Assembly: GCF_001752365.1 (NCBI RefSeq)
Contig: NZ_MEIY01000001.1
Span: 3,342,564-3,406,563 of the forward strand
Reading direction: 5' to 3'
Source: Marinobacter sp. X15-166B
GTDB lineage: Bacteria > Pseudomonadota > Gammaproteobacteria > Pseudomonadales > Oleiphilaceae
DNA length: 64,000 nt
The notes beneath the pieces were generated by a model. That model made no database searches, was not told the DNA's origin, and saw only the letters and a list, made by a program, of their open reading frames with translations. The translations under genes were made by a program, and so were the position numbers. Of this stretch, positions 37,383 through 47,259 are shown piece after piece (the stretch's first letter is position 1; the number at the start of each line of letters is the position of its first letter).

Positions 37383-38291
37383 TCAGCCGTGGCTGACCAC
37401 TGGCTTTATGTCCTCTGTTCCGTCTGGCAGGAGCGGAGGCGTGTCCAACACCCCCTGCGCCCGCAAGACCTGGGTCACCGTAGTGAACTGAAACCGGGTT
37501 AATAGCCGCTCCAGACGCTGCTCACAGACGTCCAGATTGTTGTAGTGACGAAACCGGGAAAGCCACTTGACCCTGAGCCGGGGTTGCTGGGGATCGATTT
37601 CCCAGGGGTGCAGGTAAAACACAAAAGGCCGGCCCTGCCGATTGAGGCTCGCCAGCCCCCACTGACTGAACCAATAGGGGTACAGGCGAAAGTAACCGCC
37701 ACCCGCAATCGGCAGGGTATACCCCGGGAATTTCAAGGTGCTGAGTGGAAACTCCGCCAGCTCATAGCCTTTGTCGGTGCGGAGCCGGTGGGGCCAGCGC
37801 GGCGTGCCCGGCATGCCGTAACGATCGTGATGGACCGGAAAGATCGACGAATCCCAGGTAAACCCCTCTTCACACAAGATATCCAGGGCCCAGCGCGACT
37901 GTTGCGTGATGGAGTAGCTGGCCGCCCGGTAGCCGGTGATGGCTTTGCCGGTGATATCTTCCAGGATGTGCTTTGCCCGACGGGTTTCTTCGCGAAAAAC
38001 AGCCGGCGTCTGCTTATAGATCAGTTGATGGCTGTACCCATGACTGGCAAGCTCGTGACCGGCGCTGTCGATACGGCGAACCAGCGCTTTCGATCGTTCC
38101 GCCACCCACCCCAGAGTAAAAAAGGTTGCTTTGATCCGATGGCGGTCAAACAACGCCAGCAACCGATCGGTGTTGGCTTCCACCCGGTATTCCATGGCGT
38201 CCCAGTCGTTACGATCAACGGCTTCGGCCAGTGCCGCTACCTGAAAATAGTCTTCAACATCCACCGTCAATGCATTTAAAAGATCGGTCAT
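37383..38291 (-). CDS. XrtA-system polysaccharide deacetylase
   Basis: A 302-residue deacetylase of the type linked to PEP-CTERM EPS loci. It opens LNALTVDVEDYFQVAA, has ATFFTLGWVAERSKALVRRI and ELASHGYSHQLIYKQTP (about 84-96, zinc histidines). GKAITGYRAASYSI and WDSSIFPVHHDRYGMPGTPRWPHRL follow; this last stretch is diagnostic of the group. It would remove acetyl groups from the EPS. It sits between the outer-membrane barrel gene and the GT2 gene. Confidence 0.92.
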   Translation of the reverse strand: MTDLLNALTVDVEDYFQVAALAEAVDRNDWDAMEYRVEANTDRLLALFDRHRIKATFFTLGWVAERSKALVRRIDSAGHELASHGYSHQLIYKQTPAVFREETRRAKHILEDITGKAITGYRAASYSITQQSRWALDILCEEGFTWDSSIFPVHHDRYGMPGTPRWPHRLRTDKGYELAEFPLSTLKFPGYTLPIAGGGYFRLYPYWFSQWGLASLNRQGRPFVFYLHPWEIDPQQPRLRVKWLSRFRHYNNLDVCEQRLERLLTRFQFTTVTQVLRAQGVLDTPPLLPDGTEDIKPVVSHG

Positions 38292-38312
38292 GACACTTAC
38301 CGGATGGGTGGC

Positions 38313-39575
38313 TTAACGGAACTTGTAACTGATGCCCACAACAACTGTGTTTTCGTTGTACTCACGGCTGGCGACGTCGCTGGACTTTTGGGTGCGCCCG
38401 ATGCTCGCCCGCAGGCTGGCTTTTCGGGTCAGTTCATAGCCCAGGCCCGCATTGATGGACGCGATCCGGTCGTCAGTGTCATCGCTGGCATAGGAGCGGG
38501 CCACATACTGCCCGCTCAGATAGGCGGTAAGCCATTGATTGACAGGGCGTGAATAGCGTGCGCTGATACCGACGGCATCGTCCTGCTCGTTGGTACCCAG
38601 GTAATCCGACCGGTCTGCGAATGGCGAGACGGTCAGTACACTGCCGTTACTGAAGATTTTGTTTAAACCGCTGCGGATGCTGGTGACTTCTACAGCGTTT
38701 GATTGCCGAAAACTGAATACGAAGCCCTGAAAGATAATGTCAAAATCCGAGGACCGGTCGGTTAATTGACGGCTCGCCTGTAAATAAATGCTGGTGGAGG
38801 CATTGATATCCCGGTTCAACATGAGATCGCCAACCAGCGCATCGCTGGACGAGGTATTGCTTCGAAATTCGGTTTCGATCTTGCTTGCGCCGACTGAGCC
38901 ACTCAAGCTCGTGGCCGCCCACTGTTTGTTGAACGTCAAGCTGGCGGTGCTTTTATCAATTTCTTCGCCGCTATCCAGTTCGGCCTTGCTCATTGACAGT
39001 CTTATGCCGCCACTGAAGCTTTCGGTAAACAAATGATTCCAACCGGCACTGCCAATAACCCTGTTGCTGTCCCGTTCCGCGGGATCATCAAACTCGGTAT
39101 TTTCGAATTGGGCGGACAAGGTGAGCAAATCGATGGGACTCAATTGCACCTGGTAACGCGGCCCCGTCCGGAACACGTTTTTGCGGGTGGAATTATCCGG
39201 GTTATCGCCACCCCGGGAGTCCTGCACCACATCGCGGGTGTCGTTGGACAGGTCCCAGTACAACCGTTGGGTCAGCTGGCAATCACCCAGGAAGCTGATG
39301 TTGGTATAGAGTTCCGGATCGTAGGAGCTGTCAAGCCAGTGTCCCCACCCCAGTCGCGCCGCCAATGATGAGTTGCACCTGCCCGGATCCGCTTGGTGAC
39401 TGACCTGCACATTGACCCGGTTTTCCAGATCACTCTTGGGGCTGCGATGCGATTGCCTGACGTTATCACTGAAACGGGATTCCAGACCGCCACTGATCTC
39501 TACCGGCCTTGCCTGCGCGGTACCAATCGCGCTTACTAACAGAATTGTCGTCCATAACGGGCCCAGTTTAGCCAT
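38313..39575 (-). CDS. outer-membrane beta-barrel protein of the XrtA EPS locus
   Basis: A 420-residue protein with a signal peptide (cleaved about residue 22, AIGTAQA). The rest is alternating beta strands with the aromatic-ended pattern of a barrel, closing YNENTVVVGISYKFR, the C-terminal Phe-Arg ending common in outer-membrane proteins. PEP-CTERM EPS loci regularly carry such a barrel next to the kinase and deacetylase genes. It may be the export pore or a stabiliser; that is inference. It overlaps the kinase-like gene by 8 bases. Confidence 0.8.
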   Translation of the reverse strand: MAKLGPLWTTILLVSAIGTAQARPVEISGGLESRFSDNVRQSHRSPKSDLENRVNVQVSHQADPGRCNSSLAARLGWGHWLDSSYDPELYTNISFLGDCQLTQRLYWDLSNDTRDVVQDSRGGDNPDNSTRKNVFRTGPRYQVQLSPIDLLTLSAQFENTEFDDPAERDSNRVIGSAGWNHLFTESFSGGIRLSMSKAELDSGEEIDKSTASLTFNKQWAATSLSGSVGASKIETEFRSNTSSSDALVGDLMLNRDINASTSIYLQASRQLTDRSSDFDIIFQGFVFSFRQSNAVEVTSIRSGLNKIFSNGSVLTVSPFADRSDYLGTNEQDDAVGISARYSRPVNQWLTAYLSGQYVARSYASDDTDDRIASINAGLGYELTRKASLRASIGRTQKSSDVASREYNENTVVVGISYKFR

Positions 39576-40467
39576 TGACTACTGCTCCAAGAAATTTCTG
39601 CGGATCAAATGCCAACGCCGCTTGCTCGGCGGCACCTGCGGTAATTCGTCCGTGGGGCACCACCAGCAGGGCGTAATCCGCCAGATCGGTCAGGATCCGG
39701 GCGTCCGGCGAATCACTGATGGAAACCGTATCCAGCACAATAAACCGGTCGGGGTAGCGGCGTCTGACCGCCTGTAAAAACTGCTTCATGCGAAACGAGG
39801 TGAAGAATTCGGCCGCACTCTCCCGCTGGCTGCCGGCGGGAATCAGCCTCAGTCTGGGTATGCCGGTGGGGTAAAGTACCCGGGCGATGTCGTAATCAAA
39901 ATCTTCCAGAAAGTCCGTCAGGCCATTTTCAGGCGTTATGTCCAATACGGAATGCAGCGACGGTTCTCGCAGATTACAGTCAATAATCAGCGCCGTCTTG
40001 GCCTGATCAAACGCAAACGCCGCCGCCAGGTTCAACGCCACAAAGGAGGACCCCGCCCCCGCGGTTGCTCCGGTCACCACCAGGGTAAAGTTGTTGCCGC
40101 CCGAGGCCTCCAGCAGTTTGGTCCGCAAACTGCGAAACCGGTTTACCAGGTCCCGATTCGGGGAATCCGGATAAATGATCCGTCGCTCGTCGAGGTCGTC
40201 TTTGGTCAGGCGGCGGGGTTCCTGCATTCGCGGGATTTGCCGGCTGATGACGTGCTTGTCCACCGCGCCCTGACCCAGTTCAAACGAACTGGGCACCAGC
40301 AGTTTGGAATCTTCCCAATCCGAACTGACTTCCTTGTCAGACGCCCCCGGAGGAGGTGTCCCGGCCCACTTGGCCGCGCTCGTGTGTTCGTCATTACGCG
40401 CGTTACGCTGCTTGGCTTCGGCCTCACTGACGTCTCCGTCCGTAAGATGGTTCTTGGAATCTCCCAT
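39568..40467 (-). CDS. tyrosine-kinase-like EPS protein lacking the Walker A lysine
   Basis: A 299-residue CpsD/CapB-type protein, the usual partner of the chain-length protein. The Walker A place reads TGATAGAGSSFVALNLA, with Ser where the catalytic Lys is expected (GKS/GKT). The Walker A'-like stretch is TALIIDCNLREP and RFIVLDTVSISDSPDARILTDLADYALLVV follows. No C-terminal Tyr cluster is seen. It is probably a non-catalytic regulator or has another ATP mode. The ATG overlaps the chain-length stop by one base (TGATG), with AGGGG 7 bases ahead, which fixes the start. Confidence 0.85.
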   Translation of the reverse strand: MGDSKNHLTDGDVSEAEAKQRNARNDEHTSAAKWAGTPPPGASDKEVSSDWEDSKLLVPSSFELGQGAVDKHVISRQIPRMQEPRRLTKDDLDERRIIYPDSPNRDLVNRFRSLRTKLLEASGGNNFTLVVTGATAGAGSSFVALNLAAAFAFDQAKTALIIDCNLREPSLHSVLDITPENGLTDFLEDFDYDIARVLYPTGIPRLRLIPAGSQRESAAEFFTSFRMKQFLQAVRRRYPDRFIVLDTVSISDSPDARILTDLADYALLVVPHGRITAGAAEQAALAFDPQKFLGAVVNG

Positions 40468-41993
40468 CACAACACCCCTGCTAATGATGCGGCTACAATG
40501 GCAATGTATGCGATTGCGGTGATCGCGGCACAAGCAATCACGGCAATAGTGAGGCGGCGGTTTCGCCGTCTTTCGAAGGGCGTTCTGACCTGCGGCAGTT
40601 CAACCAATACCGGCAACCCAACTTCGTCTTCCAGTTGGCGCCGGGAGCGCACCCGGGGGTCAATTTGCAGATACCCGGCGATCGCCCCAATCGGCGCCAG
40701 GGCCCCGAGGAGCAACCCCCCAAGGGCAAACATGTTGAATTGCATACCGGTCGGAGCCAACGGGTAACGGGCGGCCTCCACGATGCGGAAATTCAATCCC
40801 TGCCCCTCCACATCCAGGCGCATGGACACCCGGGCGCGTTCCCGTCGCTTCAGCAGGTCATCGTAGATCTGCTTGTTCACCTGCATGTCTCGGGTCAGTT
40901 CGGCGTATTGGGCCTTGTTTTCCTGAATGCGTTCCATCCGTTCTTTTTGTTGGTCCAGCAACTGGTTCAGCGAGCGGATGCGCGTTTCAATCGTTTCAAT
41001 TTCGGTATTGGCGGTCACCAGTTGTGCTCTGAGTTCCTGATACAAGGGGTTGGCCACGCTCTCACCGATAACCGTTTGGGCCGAGGTGTCGCCACGTTCC
41101 AGCGCACGCTGGCGTTGTCTTTTTAACTGCGCCAGTTGCTCCTGAACGATGATGATGTCGGGGTAGCTGTCCAGGTAACGTAGCCGGAGCGAGTCCAGTT
41201 GTTCCTGCATGGCATTGATACGGGCCCGGTAACTGTCTTCCGTGCGCTCGTTATAGATGTTTGGCTGAATGCCACTCAGCTGAAGTTCCAACGATTTTGC
41301 TTTGGTAATAAACTGCTCCCGAAACAGTTGCGCCACCTCCAGCTCTCGCCGCAGGTTCGCCATGCGGGCGGTCGCCTCTTCTTCGGTTCCGTCGACGTTT
41401 TCCGATAGGAATTCCTGCAAATTTTGCTCCACGCTGGCGAGTTGCACCTCGTAGCTCTTCACCTGCTTGTCGATGAACTCGTAGGCACTGCGACTCTCTG
41501 TGCGTTTGCGTTTATTGCTGTTTTCGATGAATAACTGGGCCAGTTTCTGAGCCACGCGCAGTGCTTCCACTTGCGACGTCGACTGGAACCCGATGCTGAA
41601 GTAGTTTTTACCGCGCGGTTGCACCTGCACCCCCGCGCGCAACTTGGCAATCAGCCGCTCCAGGTTCTCAGAGGAATCGCCGCCGCTCCCGGCAGGAAAC
41701 AGGGAGGTATCGGTCGCCGCCTGCTCCAGCAACGCGCGGGTCCACAGGGTTTGCCGGGCCTCAGATGTCCGCTCACTGATTTTGGTGGCAACCGCGCTGC
41801 CTTCCATCAGCGGCTGGATAATGTTGCTGTCATCGATGTAAATGATAACTTCCGACCGGTATTTGTATGGCCACATCAGCCCTGTGATAAGAACCGCAAA
41901 ACTGATGAGCGCAAATACAACAAACACGAGCCACTTCCGCGCACGGAGCTCGCGAACGATTTCTGCTGGTAACTGTGTTAACGGAAGTGCCAT
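40467..41993 (-). CDS. XrtA-system polysaccharide chain-length protein (Wzz-like)
   Basis: A 508-residue inner-membrane protein. It has an N-terminal membrane segment (WLVFVVFALISFAVLITGL, about residues 20-38) and a long periplasmic coiled coil (about 130-400, with repeated EQLDSLRLRY, EQLAQLKRQRQ). The Pro-rich second segment (YPLAPTGMQFNMFALGGLLLGALAPIGAIAG) ends about residue 455, with a cytoplasmic tail after it. It sets polymer length together with the kinase-like partner that follows it. Length and layout match the PEP-CTERM-type chain-length family. Confidence 0.92.
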   Translation of the reverse strand: MALPLTQLPAEIVRELRARKWLVFVVFALISFAVLITGLMWPYKYRSEVIIYIDDSNIIQPLMEGSAVATKISERTSEARQTLWTRALLEQAATDTSLFPAGSGGDSSENLERLIAKLRAGVQVQPRGKNYFSIGFQSTSQVEALRVAQKLAQLFIENSNKRKRTESRSAYEFIDKQVKSYEVQLASVEQNLQEFLSENVDGTEEEATARMANLRRELEVAQLFREQFITKAKSLELQLSGIQPNIYNERTEDSYRARINAMQEQLDSLRLRYLDSYPDIIIVQEQLAQLKRQRQRALERGDTSAQTVIGESVANPLYQELRAQLVTANTEIETIETRIRSLNQLLDQQKERMERIQENKAQYAELTRDMQVNKQIYDDLLKRRERARVSMRLDVEGQGLNFRIVEAARYPLAPTGMQFNMFALGGLLLGALAPIGAIAGYLQIDPRVRSRRQLEDEVGLPVLVELPQVRTPFERRRNRRLTIAVIACAAITAIAYIAIVAASLAGVL

Positions 41994-42046
41994 AACTGTC
42001 CCGCCTGATGCTGTGCATTTGCTCTGGTGATCGAAACCGGTGAGTC

Positions 42047-42694
42047 TCAGAAACTGCGTTCGGGCACTGCGAGGATATCCCCCGGACGGATTGCGTAATT
42101 GGTCTGTACTCTGCCTTTGTTGAGAATGTCATCCAGCCTGACGGGAATGGCAACGACTTCACCGTCCACCGAGCGATACAGCATGGTGTTGTTCAAGGCG
42201 GCAAAGGGATTCGCGCCCCCGGCACTCAGAAAAATATCGAGCACGGTCATACCGGCCCGGTGGGGTACAGACATGGGCTGGCGTACCGCACCCGTAACCC
42301 GCACCCGGTCGCTGAACTCATGACTGCCCATGGAGGTGACCACTACACTGACCTTTGGCTCACGCACGTACCGCGCCAGCTTGCGCTCGAGGTCGGCGGA
42401 CAGGTCTTCGGGGGTTTGGCCACTGGCAGCTACATCGCCAATCAATGGCACTGAAATTTTTCCATCCGGGCGCACAGGTACGGTGATACTCAGATCGTTA
42501 TTGCGCCATACCGATATGGCGAGCACATCGGTGACCCCGATCACATAATCGTCAACACTGTTGGTGCTGTCATAATTCAAGGCGTTCTGGATTTTCTCCG
42601 GGGATGACGGAGAAGAGCCTATCGCGCAAGCGCTTAACAGCACCACCGAAACCAGTGCCAGAACCAACGATTTGAGAGTAACTATCCGTGACAT
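42047..42694 (-). CDS. epsE: polysaccharide export lipoprotein of the XrtA system (EpsE-like)
   Basis: A 215-residue outer-membrane export protein. Its lipoprotein signal ends at VVLLSACAIG, and the Poly-export/SLBB core reads DYVIGVTDVLAISVWRNNDLSITVPVRPDGKISVPLIGDVAASGQTPEDL (about 49-98). The second SLBB-type part is VRVTGAVRQPMSVPHRAGMTVLDIFLSAGG. It would form the outer-membrane channel for the polymer. An AGAGGAA site precedes the ATG. It is followed by the chain-length gene. Confidence 0.92.
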   Translation of the reverse strand: MSRIVTLKSLVLALVSVVLLSACAIGSSPSSPEKIQNALNYDSTNSVDDYVIGVTDVLAISVWRNNDLSITVPVRPDGKISVPLIGDVAASGQTPEDLSADLERKLARYVREPKVSVVVTSMGSHEFSDRVRVTGAVRQPMSVPHRAGMTVLDIFLSAGGANPFAALNNTMLYRSVDGEVVAIPVRLDDILNKGRVQTNYAIRPGDILAVPERSF

Positions 42695-42726
42695 TTTTAT
42701 TCCTCTTCCGGGTTCAATCAGCGGAT

Positions 42727-44139
42727 TTACCGCGATCCTTTTTTGAACAGCACCACTTCCACGGTTTGAATTATGATTAGCAAGTCCAGAAGCAGACTGT
42801 GATTTTTAATATAGTACAAGTCGTAGCGTAGTTTCTCGCGAGTGTCCTCTTCGTTATCGGCATAGGCAAAACACAGTTGCGCCCAACCAGTGATTCCCGG
42901 TTTGACCCGATGGCGTTCGTTGTAAAACGGAATGCTTTTGGCGAGCTGCTCAACAAAAACGGGACGCTCAGGCCGGGGCCCGACGAAGGCCATGGAACCG
43001 TTGAATACGTTGAATATCTGCGGTAATTCATCGATCCGCATCTTGCGGATAAACGCCCCTACTTTGGTTACCCGAGTGTCATTTTTTTGCGCCCAGACCG
43101 CACCGTTTTTTTCGGCGTTGATGTCCATAGAGCGGAATTTGTACACCTTGAATATTTTACCGTTGAGGCCGACCCGTTCCTGACTGTAGAACACCGGGGC
43201 ACGCCAGCCGTCTTCGATTTTGATGGCCACTGCGGTTAACAGCATCAACGGGAAACCGACGAGCAAGAGTACGCCCGAGGCAACAATATCCAGTGCCCGC
43301 TTGCCAGCGCCTGAGACCGTGGAGACAGCAAATCCATCCGAAAACACCAGCCAACTGTGGCTGACCATTTCGAGCGCCACCTTGCGGGACTCGCGCTCAT
43401 AAAACGTGGTGCCTTCGACGACCCGGACCCCGTCCATCTTGCATTCGAGCAGATCTTCCATGGGCAACCCCTTACGACGGTCATCTACCGCAACGACAAT
43501 CTCGCTGATGTCATTCGTCAGGGTGTAGTGTTGCAAACTGGTGTGAGGGGAAATCAGTTTTTCAGTCGCGATCTGTGGAGGTTCACCGACCAGAGGTACA
43601 AAGCCGGCGAGTACGAACCCTTTGCGGTTGAACGGTGTCTGAAAATCTTCAAACAATTGCCGGGCACGTAACCCCGCCCCAAGAATCAGCACATTACGTT
43701 TGAAGTTGTCTTTATTCACCAGGGCATAAAACAACACCCGGGCGATCCCGAGAAAAAACACCCCCAACACGGACGACGTCGTCAGTACCCCGCCGCCGCC
43801 CAGATACCAAAGCCATTCGTCCGCCAACAAATACGCCATGCCTGACAATGGCAGGCTGATGAACAACGCCAGGATCGACCGCAGCATCATGCCCGACATG
43901 CCCTCGTGCAACCGGGACGGATAAACACCGATGGCAATCATCACCAGCAGCGCCAGAGCTGCAAACACGATCCCGGAAGGAAGCACAAAACCCAGGTTGG
44001 CGATAAAAAAATCAGGGTCGCCGAAGTATTTGAAGAACACCGTGACACAGAAGGCTGCCTTCAAAACCACGAAGTCAACCAACCCGAGTATGAGATAGGG
44101 CAAATGAATGTAATGCTTGAACACTCTGACGTGGCCCAC
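42727..44139 (-). CDS. epsB: initiating sugar transferase of the XrtA EPS system (EpsB-like)
   Basis: Polyprenyl-phosphate hexose-1-phosphate transferase of 470 residues that starts the lipid-linked repeat unit. The N-terminal part has four or five membrane segments, then a CoA-binding-like domain (NVLILGAGLRARQLFEDFQ). The catalytic part reads RALDIVASGVLLLVGFPLMLL, RAPVFYSQERVGLNGKIFKVYKFRSM, DELPQIFNVFNGSMAFVGPRPERP and KPGITGWAQL. GTG is the start: AAGGAG lies exactly 5 bases ahead, and an ORF extending 22 codons upstream has no such support. First gene of the conserved EPS operon. Confidence 0.92.
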   Translation of the reverse strand: MGHVRVFKHYIHLPYLILGLVDFVVLKAAFCVTVFFKYFGDPDFFIANLGFVLPSGIVFAALALLVMIAIGVYPSRLHEGMSGMMLRSILALFISLPLSGMAYLLADEWLWYLGGGGVLTTSSVLGVFFLGIARVLFYALVNKDNFKRNVLILGAGLRARQLFEDFQTPFNRKGFVLAGFVPLVGEPPQIATEKLISPHTSLQHYTLTNDISEIVVAVDDRRKGLPMEDLLECKMDGVRVVEGTTFYERESRKVALEMVSHSWLVFSDGFAVSTVSGAGKRALDIVASGVLLLVGFPLMLLTAVAIKIEDGWRAPVFYSQERVGLNGKIFKVYKFRSMDINAEKNGAVWAQKNDTRVTKVGAFIRKMRIDELPQIFNVFNGSMAFVGPRPERPVFVEQLAKSIPFYNERHRVKPGITGWAQLCFAYADNEEDTREKLRYDLYYIKNHSLLLDLLIIIQTVEVVLFKKGSR

Positions 44140-44218
44140 GTCAACTCCTTGTCTGTGCGTACAGAGCTTCATCCGCGCGTCCACTGCAACGGATACTGAC
44201 ACCATTAACCTGTTTAAA

Positions 44219-44246
44219 AGTGTACGTTATTTTCCTCAAACTGCAA
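44219..44246 (-). promoter_or_regulatory. candidate sigma-70 promoter of the EPS operon
   Basis: On the minus strand TTGCAG (-35) and TACACT (-10) are 16 bases apart. Transcription would begin about 70 bases before the epsB GTG. The match is fair, not strong. A palindrome sits just upstream of the -35. Confidence 0.45.
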
Positions 44247-44250
44247 TCAA

Positions 44251-44270
44251 GTGTAACCGCTCAGTTACAC
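44251..44270. promoter_or_regulatory. palindrome upstream of the EPS promoter (candidate operator)
   Basis: A perfect inverted repeat, GTGTAAC-N6-GTTACAC, ends 4 bases before the candidate -35 of epsB. The arm with its flank, GTTACACTTG, recurs twice upstream of galU. It lies in the 165-base gap after prpD. No T run follows, so it is unlikely to be a terminator. Confidence 0.55.
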
Positions 44271-44303
44271 AGGTTAACAGGTCTGGACGCCGCCTACCCC
44301 CCA

Positions 44304-45788
44304 CTATATAACGAACAACTCTACGAACTCGTGCACGGAAGTACCTTCCAGTTCGTCCGGAGACTCACACAACTGGAGAATACGCGCGCACCGGGCTGGT
44401 GGAAAACGGGTGGCCAGATTATTCCGGAACTTCTCAACCAGCAGCGGCATGCCTTCTTTGCGGCGGCGACGGTGACCGATGGGGTACTCCACGGTGATTT
44501 TTTCCGTGTGACTGCCGTCCTGGAAAAATACCTGCAGCGCATTGGCGATCGAGCGCTTGTCCGCCTCCAGGTATTGGCGGGTGAAAGCTTTGTCCTCGAT
44601 AACTTCCATTTTGTCACGGAGGTTATCGATCAGCGGATTCGCCTGGTGAAAGTCATCTTCATAGTGCTCGGCCACCAGGTCACCGAAAATCAGCGGCACT
44701 GCGGTCATGTATTGCAGGCAATGGTCCCGGTCAGCAGCGTTGGCGAGTTTGCCGACCTTGGAGATGATGCGAATGGCCGATTCGTGGGTGCTGATGACGA
44801 TTTTGTCGATTTCCTGCAGACGGTCTTTGACCTGCGGGTGCAGCGTAACCGCAGCTTCGGCGGCGGTCTGGGCGTGGAACTCCGCCGGGAACGAGATTTT
44901 GAACAACACGTTTTCCATCACGTAGGTGCCAAACGGTTGCGGCAGAGAAAACCGGCGCTGCGCCACTGGTTTTACCGTTTGATCCTGATTGGTTTTGCTG
45001 AATGACACCTCATAAAAACCCCATTGGGTGGCTGTCAACACACCGGGAATCCCCATTTCACCGCGCATGGCAATATCCGCCAGCCTCACCCCCCGCGAGG
45101 TGGCGTCGCCGGCCGCCCAGGATTTGCGTGAACCCGCATTCGGAGCATGCCGATAGGTGCGCAACGCCTGTCCGTCGACCCAGGCGTGGGACAACGCGGA
45201 CAGCAGCTGATCACGATTGGCGCCCATCAGTTTGGCGGTAACGGCGGTTGACGCCACCTTAACGAGCACCACGTGATCCAGACCGACCCGGTTAAACGAA
45301 TTCTCGAGGGCCAGAACCCCCTGGATTTCATGGGCCATGATCATGGCTTCCAGCAGGGTACGCATGGTGATGGGGGCTTGCCCCCGCGCGACGCGCTGTT
45401 GGGACAGGTGATCGGCGACGGCGAGTATGCCCCCCAGATTATCGGATGGATGGCCCCATTCTGCCGCCAGCCAGGTGTCGTTGTAGTCCAGCCAGCGGAT
45501 GATGCAGCCAATGTCCCAGGCGGCTTTAACCGGATCCAGGCGAAACGACGTACCGGGGACCCGCGCCCCGTGGGGAACGGTGGTACCCTCAACCAGCGGA
45601 CCAAGGTGTTTGGTGCATTCAGGAAAGCGTAACGCCAGCAACCCGCACCCCAGGGTATCCATCAGACAATAGCGGGCGGTGTCGAGCGCCTCCGCGCTGC
45701 CGGGGGAGAATGTTAAAACGTAGTCGGCGATGGATTGGAGGACGTCGTCGTAATCGGGGCGTTCGTTGAGGTCGTAAGTAGCAGACAT
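44304..45788 (-). CDS. prpD: 2-methylcitrate dehydratase
   Basis: MmgE/PrpD-family enzyme of 494 residues, the usual length. It converts 2-methylcitrate to the 2-methylaconitate stage of propionate breakdown. [57 protein letters not shown] and [28 protein letters not shown] are characteristic. Since AcnD and PrpF are present too, PrpD here may be partly redundant, as in other genomes with both. It is the last gene of the prp cluster. Confidence 0.93.
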   Translation of the reverse strand: MSATYDLNERPDYDDVLQSIADYVLTFSPGSAEALDTARYCLMDTLGCGLLALRFPECTKHLGPLVEGTTVPHGARVPGTSFRLDPVKAAWDIGCIIRWLDYNDTWLAAEWGHPSDNLGGILAVADHLSQQRVARGQAPITMRTLLEAMIMAHEIQGVLALENSFNRVGLDHVVLVKVASTAVTAKLMGANRDQLLSALSHAWVDGQALRTYRHAPNAGSRKSWAAGDATSRGVRLADIAMRGEMGIPGVLTATQWGFYEVSFSKTNQDQTVKPVAQRRFSLPQPFGTYVMENVLFKISFPAEFHAQTAAEAAVTLHPQVKDRLQEIDKIVISTHESAIRIISKVGKLANAADRDHCLQYMTAVPLIFGDLVAEHYEDDFHQANPLIDNLRDKMEVIEDKAFTRQYLEADKRSIANALQVFFQDGSHTEKITVEYPIGHRRRRKEGMPLLVEKFRNNLATRFPPARCARILQLCESPDELEGTSVHEFVELFVI

Positions 45789-45900
45789 GCGGTGTCTCCT
45801 TCTTCGCGCTGGGTGCCGGATGGCCTTTACCCGTGGCGGTGCAGGAGCACCGGCACACCCTGATGTGAACCGTCAGTATCGTTCAGGTGCGCCGGAGAAA

Positions 45901-45932
45901 CCAGTGAACAGGCCCCTCGGCACGTTCACTGG
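45901..45932 (-). other. hairpin between prpF and prpD
   Basis: A perfect 9-bp inverted repeat (CCAGTGAAC / GTTCACTGG) with a 14-base loop, located just past the prpF stop and about 110 bases before prpD. No T run follows. It may pause transcription or stabilise RNA. Confidence 0.5.
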
Positions 45933-45944
45933 CAGGGGGGACGC

Positions 45945-47123
45945 TTAAAACGAGTCGCCGGGGATACGCACCCAGCCTTCCATCAGCACTCGTGCGCTGC
46001 GACTCATGGACGCTTTGATCGCCGTCCACTCTCCGTCCACCTGGCGGGCTTCAGCGCCCACCCGCAAGGTGCCGGAGGGGTGACCGAAACGCACCGCGGT
46101 GCGCTCGCCACCACCGGCGGCCAGATTCACCAGAGTGCCGGGAATCGCTGCGGCCGTGCCAATAGCCACCGCCGCGGTGCCCATCATGGCGTGGTGCAAT
46201 TTGCCCATGGACAGGGCCCGTACCAGCAAATCAATGTCGCCCGTGGTGATCGGCTTGCCACTGGAGGCGACATAATCCGCCGGCCTGGCCACAAACGCGA
46301 CCTTGGGGGTGTGCTGACGCGCCGCGGCTTCTTCGACCGATTGAATCAGCCCCATGCGCACCGCCCCATGGGCGCGGATGGTTTCAAACATCGCCAGGGC
46401 CTTGTCATCCCCGTTAATTGCCTCCTGCAACTCCGTGCCGGTATACCCGATGCTGTCAGCGTTAACGAAAATGGTGGGTATGCCCGCGTTGATCAGGGTC
46501 GCCTCGAGTTTACCGACGCCGGGCACCTCCAGCTCGTCCACCAGATTGCCGGTGGGGAACATGGCGCCGTCGCCGTCGGCCGGGTCCATGAAGTCCACCT
46601 GCACTTCGGCCGCCGGAAAGGTGACCCCATCCAGTTCGAAATCACCGGTTTCCTGCACCTCCCCGTTGGTGATCGGGACATGGGCGATGATGGTTTTACT
46701 GATGTTCACCTGCCAGATACGCACCACTGCCACCCCGTTTTCGGGAATGCGGTCGGCGGCAATCAGACCGTTGCTGATGGCGAAGGAGCCCACCGCGGCC
46801 GTCAGATTACCGCAGTTGCCACTCCAGTCGACAAACGGCTTGTCAATCGACACCTGGCCGAACAGGTAATCCACATCATGGTCGGGCTGTTCGCTTTTCG
46901 ACAGAATCACCGTCTTGCTGGTGCTCGAAGTGGCGCCGCCCATACCGTCGGTTTGTTTGCCATACGGATCGGGGCTGCCGATTACCCGCAGCAACAGCTT
47001 GTCCCGGGCCGCGCCCGGAACCTGCGCCTCATAGGGCAAATCCTTCAGGCTGAAAAACACCCCCTTGCTGGTGCCACCACGCATGTAAGTGGCGGGGATT
47101 TTGATTTGTGGGTTGCTAGGCAT
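45945..47123 (-). CDS. prpF: AcnD-accessory protein PrpF
   Basis: A 392-residue member of the PrpF (diaminopimelate-epimerase-like fold) family. It is required with AcnD and isomerises trans- to cis-2-methylaconitate. RGGTSKGVFFSLKDLP near the start, GNCGNLTAAVGSFAI (about 99-113, catalytic Cys-containing loop) and GKLHHAMMGTAAVAIGTAAAIPGTLVNL are conserved. The ATG is 136 bases after acnD. Family assignment is firm; the substrate follows from the cluster. Confidence 0.93.
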   Translation of the reverse strand: MPSNPQIKIPATYMRGGTSKGVFFSLKDLPYEAQVPGAARDKLLLRVIGSPDPYGKQTDGMGGATSSTSKTVILSKSEQPDHDVDYLFGQVSIDKPFVDWSGNCGNLTAAVGSFAISNGLIAADRIPENGVAVVRIWQVNISKTIIAHVPITNGEVQETGDFELDGVTFPAAEVQVDFMDPADGDGAMFPTGNLVDELEVPGVGKLEATLINAGIPTIFVNADSIGYTGTELQEAINGDDKALAMFETIRAHGAVRMGLIQSVEEAAARQHTPKVAFVARPADYVASSGKPITTGDIDLLVRALSMGKLHHAMMGTAAVAIGTAAAIPGTLVNLAAGGGERTAVRFGHPSGTLRVGAEARQVDGEWTAIKASMSRSARVLMEGWVRIPGDSF

Positions 47124-47202
47124 GGGTTACCCCTTAAGTGCAGGCGCCGGATTGCAACTGCATCAATCCGGCGGTGGATGGGCTGATGGCGGTTGGTGAT
47201 TT

Positions 47203-47250
47203 CCTCTCTCCCACCCCCTCTCCCGCCAGGGGCGAGGGGGTGGGGAGAGG
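47203..47250. repeat. GC-rich imperfect palindrome, copy 1
   Basis: Arms CTCTCTCCCACCCCCTC and GAGGGGGTGGGGAGAGGG pair almost perfectly, with a short inner stem around CCCGCCAGGGGC. It resembles the copy at 49.9 kb and is a REP-like mobile or processed element between prpF and acnD. Confidence 0.6.
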
Positions 47251-47259
47251 GGGCAGGGC

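Noticed and set aside
44251..44270. The epsB palindrome as a terminator of prpD
   Set aside because: No T run follows, the arms are AT-balanced and the same arm recurs at galU, so an operator fits better.
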